The notes under the pieces are model-generated. The model was not told where the DNA came from. It did no database searches and was given only the letters and a program-made list of their open reading frames with translations. From the NCBI GenBank assembly GCA_002404465.1, contig DHJT01000075.1, forward strand, positions 1 to 14,999: DNA of 14,999 nucleotides, read 5' to 3'. Each line of letters opens with the position of its first letter. The stretch's first letter is position 1. This DNA is from Sutterella sp. UBA4713. GTDB taxonomy: Bacteria; Pseudomonadota; Gammaproteobacteria; Burkholderiales; Burkholderiaceae_F. Both the position numbers and the translations under genes were made by a program. Shown here one piece after another: positions 1 through 6,196 of this stretch.

Positions 1-189
1 TGTCAGTGATATGAGTATCGGGGGGGGCCACTCCGCCTACCAAGTCGCTCTTACAGAATTTCAAAACTCTTTTTATAACAACATATTACAGAAACCAGCG
101 CGCATCATACCACGCAAATTAGCTGTACTCCTTATTTTCCATCTTGTGATTAGGCGTAAACTTTAGGTGGGAAATTTTGTCTCTTAAGT
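1..189. other. Non-coding upstream region, no gene recognised
   Basis: I see no gene I can support here. A run of eight G lies at 20-27. One plus-strand frame is open from base 2 to a TAG at 164-166 (54 codons entering from the left edge), but its product has no recognisable motif and the stretch from about 60 on is A+T-rich, as expected of intergenic DNA. The aspS promoter should lie in the right half. The best hexamer pair I can find is TTTTCC at 135-140 and TAAACT at 157-162, 16 bases apart, which is a weak match to the sigma-70 consensus. Confidence 0.4.
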
Positions 190-255
190 GTCTTCTTTGT
201 GAAGACCGGGTTTTTGTGACCGCAACTTTTGCGCGTCGCAATGTAAGGAGTACCT
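190..255 (+). promoter_or_regulatory. aspS leader with hairpins and alternative pairing next to the ribosome-binding site
   Basis: Seen directly: a perfect 6-bp inverted repeat, GTCTTC at 190-195 and GAAGAC at 201-206, with a five-base loop. It is followed by three five-base arms, CGCAA at 221-225, TTGCG at 229-233 and CGCAA at 237-241, with three-base spacers. The middle arm is complementary to both outer arms, so it can form only one of two short hairpins at a time. The second hairpin ends four bases before the Shine-Dalgarno sequence AAGGAG (245-250), which sits five bases before the aspS ATG. A role in controlling aspS translation is inference. The stems are short and could be chance. Confidence 0.4.
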
Positions 256-2055
256 ATGCGTACAAACTATTGCGGCCTGATTGATGAGAAATACATCGGC
301 CAAACCGTCACCCTGTACGGGTGGGCTCACCGCCGCCGTGACCACGGCGGTGTAATTTTTATCGACCTACGTGATCGTGAAGGCATTTTGCAGGTTGTTT
401 GTGATCCGGACAGCCCTAAAGTTTTCGCCACAGCAGAAAAAATTCGCAATGAATATTGCTTGAAGCTAAGCGGCATCGTGCGTGCTCGCCCGGAAGGAAC
501 AAAAAACGAAGCCCTGATTTCCGGCGGAGTTGAAGTGCTCTGTAAGGAACTTGAAATTCTCAACCCGTCTCTGACGCCTCCGTTCCAACTCGATGACGAA
601 ACCGTAAGTGAAACGGCGCGTCTGACCTATCGTGTCCTGGATTTGCGTCGCCCGCAAATGCAGCACAATTTAAAGCTGCGCTTTAAGGTCACGCAAGCCG
701 TGCGCCACTTCCTTGATGAAGAGGGATTTATCGACATCGAAACGCCGGTGCTGACCAAATCCACACCGGAAGGCGCTCGCGACTATCTGGTTCCTTCTCG
801 CGTGCAGGAGGGTATGTTTTTTGCTCTACCCCAGTCGCCGCAACTATTTAAGCAACTTTTGATGGTGGCCGGCTTTGACCGCTACTACCAGATTGTCAAG
901 TGCTTCCGCGACGAGGACCTTCGCGCAGACCGTCAACCAGAATTCACCCAAATCGATTGCGAAACAAGTTTCCTCGAAGAAAAACAAATTCGCGACCTGT
1001 TCGAGAGAATGATTCGAACGGTTTTCAAAAAAGTTTTAAACGTCGACCTTGTTCCCGAAGGCGAGCGCTTTCGTGTTATGGAATACAACGAAGCAATGTC
1101 GCGTTTCGGATCTGACAAGCCTGACTTGCGTGTCAAACTCGAACTCAAGGAAGTAACCGACATTGTCAAAGATTCGGCCTTCAAGGTCTTTAGTTCCGTC
1201 ACACAACTACATAACGGAAAGGTCGTTGTTCTGCGTGTGCCCGGTGCCTGTTCCATGCCCCGCTCGGAAATCGACGGCTACACGGAATTCGTGAAGATTT
1301 ACGGAGCCAAGGGACTGGCCTACATCAAGGTTAACGAAAAAGCCAAGGGTCGTGACGGTCTGCAAAGCCCGATTGTCAAAAACCTTTCCGATGAAATTCT
1401 GACTGAACTTCTGGAAGTGACCGGGGCCCAGGACGGCGACATCCTGTTTTTCGGCGCCGACAAGGCCAAGATTGTTTACGACAGTCTCGGTGCTTTGCGT
1501 CTTAAAATCGGTTTGGGCGAGTTCGGACGCAAAAACGGCTTGTTTGAAGAAGGCTGGAAACCCTTGTGGATTGTCGACTTCCCGATGTTCGAATACTCGG
1601 AAGAAGAAGGGCGTTGGATGGCCTGTCACCATCCGTTTACCGCCCCGCACGATGCGGACGTTGACAAACTTGAGACGGACCCGGAACACTGCTATGCCAA
1701 GGCCTACGACATGGTCTTAAACGGCTGGGAAATCGGCGGCGGTTCCGTGCGTATCCATCGCGCCGACGTACAAAGCAAAGTTTTCTCGGCCTTAAGAATC
1801 GGACCGGAAGAAGCGCGTCTAAAATTCGGATTCCTGCTCGATGCCCTGCAGTACGGAGCTCCTCCTCACGGAGGCATTGCTTTCGGCCTGGACCGTATCG
1901 TGACGATGATGACCGGAGCTCCCTCCATCCGTGACGTAATTGCTTTCCCGAAGACACAACGTGCACAATGTCTACTGACCGGTGCACCGAGTCCTGTGGA
2001 TGAAAAGCAGTTACGTGAGCTGCACATCCGTTTGCGTAAAGAACCGAAGGCATAA
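256..2055 (+). CDS. aspS: Aspartyl-tRNA synthetase, probably non-discriminating (Asp/Asn)
   Basis: Class II aminoacyl-tRNA synthetase that activates aspartate with ATP and loads it onto tRNA in the cytoplasm. At 599 residues it has the usual bacterial length. An N-terminal OB-fold anticodon-binding domain (about 1-105) contains GWAHRRRDHGG. The catalytic domain follows, with ATPEGARDYLVPSR-like and SPQLFKQLL segments, the motif 2 loop FRDEDLRADRQPEFTQ near 216-232, a bacterial GAD-type insertion around 285-410 (YGAKGLAYIKVNE), and motif 3 GGIAFGLDR near the C-terminus. The start is set by AAGGAG five bases upstream and by alignment of the N-terminus with E. coli AspRS (MRTxYCG). His30 and Gly81 match residues reported for the non-discriminating Pseudomonas aeruginosa enzyme, where E. 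coli has Leu and Lys. This suggests that it also aspartylates tRNA-Asn, which GatCAB would then amidate. Transcription ends at the terminator 20 bases downstream. Confidence 0.97.
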   Translation: MRTNYCGLIDEKYIGQTVTLYGWAHRRRDHGGVIFIDLRDREGILQVVCDPDSPKVFATAEKIRNEYCLKLSGIVRARPEGTKNEALISGGVEVLCKELEILNPSLTPPFQLDDETVSETARLTYRVLDLRRPQMQHNLKLRFKVTQAVRHFLDEEGFIDIETPVLTKSTPEGARDYLVPSRVQEGMFFALPQSPQLFKQLLMVAGFDRYYQIVKCFRDEDLRADRQPEFTQIDCETSFLEEKQIRDLFERMIRTVFKKVLNVDLVPEGERFRVMEYNEAMSRFGSDKPDLRVKLELKEVTDIVKDSAFKVFSSVTQLHNGKVVVLRVPGACSMPRSEIDGYTEFVKIYGAKGLAYIKVNEKAKGRDGLQSPIVKNLSDEILTELLEVTGAQDGDILFFGADKAKIVYDSLGALRLKIGLGEFGRKNGLFEEGWKPLWIVDFPMFEYSEEEGRWMACHHPFTAPHDADVDKLETDPEHCYAKAYDMVLNGWEIGGGSVRIHRADVQSKVFSALRIGPEEARLKFGFLLDALQYGAPPHGGIAFGLDRIVTMMTGAPSIRDVIAFPKTQRAQCLLTGAPSPVDEKQLRELHIRLRKEPKA

Positions 2056-2075
2056 ACCAACGGAAATTCGCACAG

Positions 2076-2103
2076 AAAGCCGCGGGTTTTCCCGCGGTTT
2101 TTT
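2076..2103 (+). terminator. Intrinsic terminator after aspS
   Basis: A perfect 7-bp G+C-rich stem, CCGCGGG at 2080-2086 and CCCGCGG at 2091-2097, closes a TTTT loop. It is followed by six T (2098-2103) and preceded by AAA at 2076-2078. It starts 20 bases after the aspS stop and ends four bases before the ATG of the next gene, so that gene either needs read-through or has a promoter I cannot place. Confidence 0.92.
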
Positions 2104-2107
2104 AGTC

Positions 2108-3028
2108 ATGACAGCGCATCTTTGTAACCTGTGCCCACGCCGATGTAATACAGACCGAGACACTCCGGACGGGTTTAAACGCGCCCTGTGTCGGAGCCCT
2201 TGGGCTCCGAAAGTGGCCCTTGTAAGCCTGCATGCCTGGGAAGAACCTTGTCTGAGCGGAAAAAACGGAGCTGGGACCGTCTTTTTCTCACACTGCACAA
2301 TGCGGTGTTGCTTTTGCCAAAACTACCCGATTAGTCACGAAGGCAAGGGACTTACCGTCAGCCCCGAGCGCCTGCGCGACATTTTCCTTGAGCAACAGGA
2401 CCGCAAAGCCTCTTGTCTGGAACTTGTTACGCCGTCGCACTACGCCGAAAGTCTTGTTTTTGCTCTGAAAGAAGCAAAAAAAGCCGGTCTAACCATTCCG
2501 GTTGTCTACAACACCAATGCCTATGACCTACCAGAAACATTACGACGCTTCGACGGGCTTGTGGATATTTTCATGCCCGATCTTAAATACTTTGATTCTC
2601 GGTACGGCGCTCGCTATTCAGGCGTTCCCGATTACTTTGACATCGCTCGCTTAGCCATACAAACGATGTTTGATCTGGTTGGTCCGGTTCAAAAAAATAT
2701 CTCCGGCCTCATGACTCGCGGTGTTCTTATTCGGCATCTCGTACTTCCGTGGTTGTGGCGCGACAGTTGTCGGTGTTTAGACTGGTTATACGGGACTTTC
2801 GGCGATGCCGTTGTCGTTTCCATTATGAATCAGTACATGCCGCTATTTAAGGCAACTCGGCATCCGGAAATCAACCGCCCCCTGACAACCCTGGAATACC
2901 AACGTGTCCTCAAACACGCCGAAAAGCTCGGCATGTCCAACGTATATGTTCAGGTCGGAAAAACAAATTCTGATATATTCATTCCGATTTTTGACGGAAG
3001 TCATGTTTTGACATCACACGAAAACTGA
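2108..3028 (+). CDS. Radical SAM protein of the PflX-like (COG1313) family
   Basis: A 306-residue iron-sulfur protein. The radical SAM cluster motif CxxxCxxC is at Cys63, Cys67 and Cys70 (HCTMRCCFCQNY), which binds the 4Fe-4S cluster that cleaves S-adenosylmethionine. A second set of cysteines lies at the N-terminus (Cys6, Cys9, Cys13, Cys28; LCNLCPRRCN), the arrangement I know from COG1313 proteins. The segment HAWEEPCLSGKNGAGTVFFS (43-62) is also typical of that family. Members resemble pyruvate formate-lyase activases, but their substrate is not established, and no glycyl radical enzyme lies nearby. ATG 2108 is chosen because the N-terminal cysteine motif follows at once. The frame stays open back to a GTG at 1982 inside aspS, through the terminator hairpin, and there is no clear Shine-Dalgarno sequence before 2108. 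Family confident, function unknown. Confidence 0.88.
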   Translation: MTAHLCNLCPRRCNTDRDTPDGFKRALCRSPWAPKVALVSLHAWEEPCLSGKNGAGTVFFSHCTMRCCFCQNYPISHEGKGLTVSPERLRDIFLEQQDRKASCLELVTPSHYAESLVFALKEAKKAGLTIPVVYNTNAYDLPETLRRFDGLVDIFMPDLKYFDSRYGARYSGVPDYFDIARLAIQTMFDLVGPVQKNISGLMTRGVLIRHLVLPWLWRDSCRCLDWLYGTFGDAVVVSIMNQYMPLFKATRHPEINRPLTTLEYQRVLKHAEKLGMSNVYVQVGKTNSDIFIPIFDGSHVLTSHEN

Positions 3029-3035
3029 CGTCACA
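3009..3035. repeat. Tandem TGAC(A/G)TCACA sites ahead of the XRE regulator gene
   Basis: TGACATCACA at 3009-3018 and TGACGTCACA at 3026-3035 are ten-base direct repeats differing at one position, with starts 17 bases apart. The second contains the perfect eight-base palindrome TGACGTCA (3026-3033), and the first is the same palindrome with one mismatch. The pair overlaps the end and stop codon of the radical SAM gene and lies 45 bases upstream of the XRE regulator start. That placement would suit an operator, possibly autoregulatory, but no binding evidence exists. Confidence 0.35.
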
Positions 3036-3079
3036 ACGCATACGATATAGACTTATCGGGCACGATTGAGGAACTCCCT

Positions 3080-3487
3080 ATGGCGCTTGTCACTCTCAAA
3101 CAGCACAAAGCAGTCGCAGCGCGGCTACGAGCCGAGCGCGAACGGTTGGGCTTTACAGAAAAGCAAATCGCCCAATTAATTGGAATTCCTATCGAGCAAT
3201 ACCAGAAGGTCGAGGACGGTCAAGTCGATCCGGGTCTGTTTTGTATGGCACGTCTTACAGCTTGCGGATTTGATGCCAATTACATCATCACGAATGAACG
3301 ATTAAGGCCTTTACAGGAAGAAAGCGATTTGCTACGTCGCTTTCGGGAGCTTTCCAACAAAGGAAAAAGTTCCATCTTCATGACACTCGATGCTTTGGAA
3401 CGTTTAGCGCCGAATCTGCAATCGAATATTCGGAAAAACATTCGGTCCAATCTTGATGCAATCAGAGGAAAATTCAAGATCGACTAA
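3080..3487 (+). CDS. XRE-family helix-turn-helix transcriptional regulator
   Basis: A 135-residue putative DNA-binding protein. The N-terminal half carries an HTH_3/Cro-CI type domain at about residues 11-72. The stretch RLRAERERLGFTEKQIAQLI holds the first helices, IPIEQYQKVEDGQVDP the recognition helix and its flank, and LTACGFDANYIITNERL the end often seen in this family. The C-terminal half is helical and basic and has no enzyme motif. The start has GAGGAA about eight bases upstream. It lies 51 bases after the radical SAM gene and 14 bases before the AsmA gene, so it probably heads or sits within a short operon with the latter. Its targets cannot be read from the sequence. The TGAC-type repeats upstream are candidate autoregulatory sites. 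Confidence 0.85.
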   Translation: MALVTLKQHKAVAARLRAERERLGFTEKQIAQLIGIPIEQYQKVEDGQVDPGLFCMARLTACGFDANYIITNERLRPLQEESDLLRRFRELSNKGKSSIFMTLDALERLAPNLQSNIRKNIRSNLDAIRGKFKID

Positions 3488-3501
3488 CCGAGGCAATCGC
3501 C

Positions 3502-5685
3502 ATGGCGTTTGGTTTTCATTTCAAGATTCCGAAATTACACATCCGAGAGCGTCTGTCATCTTTACGAGCAAAAGGAACCTCTTTCTTAGGTGCTCCGTTT
3601 CGCAGACTCCGTTTGCGACAAAACGAAGATTCCTTCATGCAAAGCAATTACGCCGAGAGTCGCTTCGGACAGTTTATTCACACAATCGGACGCGTTGTAC
3701 GTCGCATCACTCAGGTTCTTTTCGTTTTTGTCTGCCTAAGTATCGTGGCTATAGGAATCGGTGTCGGAGCACTCTACTATTTTGTGACGCCGCAAACGGC
3801 TCAGGAGACATTAACTCGCTTTGCGCGTCATGCCCTTGACGCGCAAGTGACACTTTCCGGCCCGATAACGTTAAAGAGACTTCCCGACCTTGTTATTGAG
3901 TTTCCGAAACTACAGCTGACTCGTCTAGACGATGACTCTGTCCTAGCCGACATTGATTCAATCCGAGCCCGCATCTCCCTTTGGAGTCTGCCTTTGGGGG
4001 TCGTACGCGTGCAGGACATGATAATTCGCGGGCTAAAGACCTGTCTTAACCAGAACTCCCTTGTCCGGACAACAAATTTCCAAGACGCCTTCGGTTCGGT
4101 TACGTTTCCGGAAGGGTTACTCATTAAAAATGTCCGTTTGCAAAACACTTCGGTACAAGTTTTTACGACAGATACCGATCCCCCGATTATTTTCGATCAA
4201 CTGGCACTATCGCTCGGGAGCATTTCACCGGAAATGGAATCTCCTGTAGAAGCGAGCTTTCACGTCAGTCAAGCTCTAGGCGGGCAAACAGCCGCCGAAC
4301 CGATCGGGACACTTAGTCTAAAGGCCTCACTGCAGTTTTCCGCCTCCGAAAGTTGCCTGACACTCAGAGACTTTACGGCCAGCGGATCTCTGGTCGGCAA
4401 CACGGGCGAGCACATCGTTCTTGCTTCGGCAAAACGCCTGCGCTTGACACCCTCACAAGCAAGCGGTCTGGCGGTACGCACCTCCGTTTGCGCCTCCGAC
4501 AAAACGCGTGGTGAAGTGACGTTGGAACTCGCAGACTTTCTGATTGACGACACACGACTTGCAACGCCGGAGATCAAACTTTCCTACCGAAAGGCCTTGG
4601 AAAGCACCCAAGCAGATTTCACGGTTTCAGCCGGCCTTAACATCAACCGAGAAACGCACGCAGTCGATGTAACCAACATTTCAGGCTCGGCCGATGCACA
4701 AGGATTCGGCGCATCCTCTTTACCCATAACAGCCACCGTAAAAGGTAAAGCCTCGGGAAATACCGATGAGGAGAGCCTCGTTTTAGATTTGGTCGGTTCC
4801 GTCGGATCCTCGTCATTTGCTTATGAAGGGACGGCTACGTGGGATGACTTTCCCCACCTGAACGGTACGATTCGCATAGACGGAATAGAGCTTGAGAACT
4901 TACCGGAAATCTCGGATGCCCCGTGGTTACATTCGATGGGCTTTTCCGGTGAGATTCGAGTCGGAAAACTGCGTTATGCCGCGTTAACGGCAGAACAGCT
5001 TTCGGCAAACCTGAAACTTACCGATGGCGTGCTTCACGTCACGGATGCCGTTTTCACTTTAGCCGGCGGTCGGATCGAAAGCGTTGCACAACTGAACGAT
5101 GACGCCCAATGGTCGTGGGAGGGAACAAGCGAGGCCTGTTCCGTAGAAAGTCTTTTTGTCAACGACACAAACCCGGCTCCGCTCACAGGAACAATGACAG
5201 GACACATGAGACTTTCCGGACACGGAACCGACCCGAATGCTCTTACCGGGTCCGGCAAAGCGCGGATTTTTCGAGGGCAGATTCGCGGTATTGAGATTGC
5301 GCCGGACCATACCCGAACACCAAAAGGTCCTCATGAAATTTTGGCCACGGATTTTGATGAAATGACGTGTGATTTGTTTGTTTCCGGCACAACGCTTTCC
5401 GTTTCCGATCTTGTAGTACGCAATGCGTCAAGCCGTCTCACCGGAACCTTGACCGTTCAACTCGCAGAAAAAACGCTTTCCGGTTCTGCTCAAGTCCTCA
5501 CAGTCCCGGGAACACAACACGCGCCGGGAATTCTGACGGTCAACATGACCGGCCCGATAACAAATCCGACTTGGGCAATTCAGTCACCCGAACAAGGTGC
5601 TGAGGGGGCAAAAAACCCGAAAAGCGAAAGCCTCATAAAACGCCTTCGCCTGTGGAAAAATATCCGAGATTTCTTTTCGTTTTAG
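3502..5685 (+). CDS. AsmA family protein, inner-membrane anchored
   Basis: A 727-residue protein of the AsmA-like repeat group, whose members are anchored in the inner membrane and reach into the periplasm. They are linked to outer-membrane assembly or phospholipid transport. A basic N-terminal arm of about 69 residues is followed by one membrane helix (about 70-94, VLFVFVCLSIVAIGIGVGAL). Next comes the typical AsmA opening (ALDAQVTLSGPITLKRLPDL, with later descriptions of i-regions), then long beta-rich sequence. Near residues 555-600 lies the AsmA C-terminal pattern (GHMRLSGHGTDPNALTGSGK then ARIFRGQIRGIEI). The start at 3502 has GAGG eight bases upstream. An in-frame ATG at codon 46 would remove most of the arm but keep the helix. 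The stop TAG overlaps the stop of the opposing gene. Family call is firm; which AsmA paralogue it is remains open. Confidence 0.85.
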   Translation: MAFGFHFKIPKLHIRERLSSLRAKGTSFLGAPFRRLRLRQNEDSFMQSNYAESRFGQFIHTIGRVVRRITQVLFVFVCLSIVAIGIGVGALYYFVTPQTAQETLTRFARHALDAQVTLSGPITLKRLPDLVIEFPKLQLTRLDDDSVLADIDSIRARISLWSLPLGVVRVQDMIIRGLKTCLNQNSLVRTTNFQDAFGSVTFPEGLLIKNVRLQNTSVQVFTTDTDPPIIFDQLALSLGSISPEMESPVEASFHVSQALGGQTAAEPIGTLSLKASLQFSASESCLTLRDFTASGSLVGNTGEHIVLASAKRLRLTPSQASGLAVRTSVCASDKTRGEVTLELADFLIDDTRLATPEIKLSYRKALESTQADFTVSAGLNINRETHAVDVTNISGSADAQGFGASSLPITATVKGKASGNTDEESLVLDLVGSVGSSSFAYEGTATWDDFPHLNGTIRIDGIELENLPEISDAPWLHSMGFSGEIRVGKLRYAALTAEQLSANLKLTDGVLHVTDAVFTLAGGRIESVAQLNDDAQWSWEGTSEACSVESLFVNDTNPAPLTGTMTGHMRLSGHGTDPNALTGSGKARIFRGQIRGIEIAPDHTRTPKGPHEILATDFDEMTCDLFVSGTTLSVSDLVVRNASSRLTGTLTVQLAEKTLSGSAQVLTVPGTQHAPGILTVNMTGPITNPTWAIQSPEQGAEGAKNPKSESLIKRLRLWKNIRDFFSF

Positions 5686-6068
5686 GACCGCCGTGAGACT
5701 TCATCAACAATCACGGCGTCCTCCACTTCCGTTACGCGTTTAATACCGACGCGCGCGCGTTTGCCTTGCGGCGTTTGACGCTCTCGGGAATTAAAGGGTT
5801 GCTCCTTTTCGCTCTCGCGTTCGACTTGCTCCTCAAATTCCTGAGCCTGCTTCATTTGCGCATCGAGATCTTCCTGCATCCGTTTAAGCGGATCCCCATG
5901 GCGCCAACGCCAGTAAATTCCATAAAGCGAAAGTCCGACAACCACTGCCAGAAAGACTAGAAACAGACCGCCGATAATCGGCAACAGAAGAATGCCGAGA
6001 AAAATAATAACGGCGATAACTGCGATTGTTACAAGCGGATTGATTCCGCGACCGTTGATAAATATCAT
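5682..6068 (-). CDS. Small membrane protein of unknown function
   Basis: I do not recognise a named family. The 128-residue product has a long hydrophobic stretch at about 11-54 (VTIAVIAVIIFLGILLLPII then GGLFLVFLAVVVGLSLYGIY). It is broken by Pro30 and a GG, so it probably forms two short membrane helices or a hairpin. A WRWRHGDPLKRM junction follows, then a charged, probably coiled segment (about 63-90, rich in Gln and Glu), a basic patch (94-111) and an acidic end. AGGT lies seven bases upstream of the ATG. It is transcribed away from folE2 and converges on the AsmA gene, with the two stop codons sharing 5682-5685. Coding status is supported by the membrane-plus-charged-tail layout, the RBS and the fit between neighbours. 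Confidence 0.72.
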   Translation of the reverse strand: MIFINGRGINPLVTIAVIAVIIFLGILLLPIIGGLFLVFLAVVVGLSLYGIYWRWRHGDPLKRMQEDLDAQMKQAQEFEEQVERESEKEQPFNSRERQTPQGKRARVGIKRVTEVEDAVIVDEVSRRS

Positions 6069-6196
6069 TTTTCAAACCTGCTCGACCGCTCCGGTCATAA
6101 GGAAAAAATTGTCCCGAACGTTTGTGTGGATTGTAGCGATGAATATTCTTTCAATGTGTAAGCAATGTTGTGCAATTTATGGGAAAATTGCGCCCC
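6069..6196. promoter_or_regulatory. Divergent promoter region between the small membrane protein gene and folE2
   Basis: About 128 bases separate two divergent starts and should hold both promoters. Seen: a small hairpin, GACCG at 6084-6088 and CGGTC at 6092-6096, in the leader of the minus-strand gene. There is also the palindrome GAATATTC at 6141-6148, CAATGT at 6152-6157 and again at 6163-6168, and CAATTT at 6173-6178, that is CAAT every 10-11 bases. A perfect inverted repeat, GCAATTT at 6172-6178 and AAATTGC at 6185-6191, ends five bases before the folE2 ATG chosen here. For folE2 a weak sigma-70 pair is TTGTGT (6122-6127) and TATTCT (6144-6149), 16 bases apart. Regulation is inferred. 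I do not see a clear Zur-type palindrome. Confidence 0.4.

Noticed and set aside
20..27. Run of eight G as a possible phase-variation tract
   Set aside because: It is not inside any gene I can support, and a single G8 tract is weak evidence.
1..43. Possible minus-strand gene start (TTG at 43) running off the left edge
   Set aside because: Only about 14 codons are visible, they cross a poly-C run, and there is no ATG.
2..166. Open plus-strand frame of 54 codons entering from the left edge
   Set aside because: No motif, A+T-rich codons and several low-information stretches. It cannot be told from chance without upstream sequence.
1207..1689. 160-codon minus-strand open frame inside aspS
   Set aside because: It lies wholly within a clear synthetase gene on the other strand, with no family motif. 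It is an antisense shadow.
3008..3051. Promoter with TTGACA at 3008-3013 for the XRE regulator
   Set aside because: The consensus -35 is perfect, but the nearest -10-like hexamers (TACGAT 3041, TATAGA 3046) are 27 or more bases away, too far for sigma-70.
6141..6193. Zur box controlling folE2
   Set aside because: FolE2 genes are often zinc-regulated, but I do not see the A+T-rich GTTATA-type palindrome expected of a proteobacterial Zur site.
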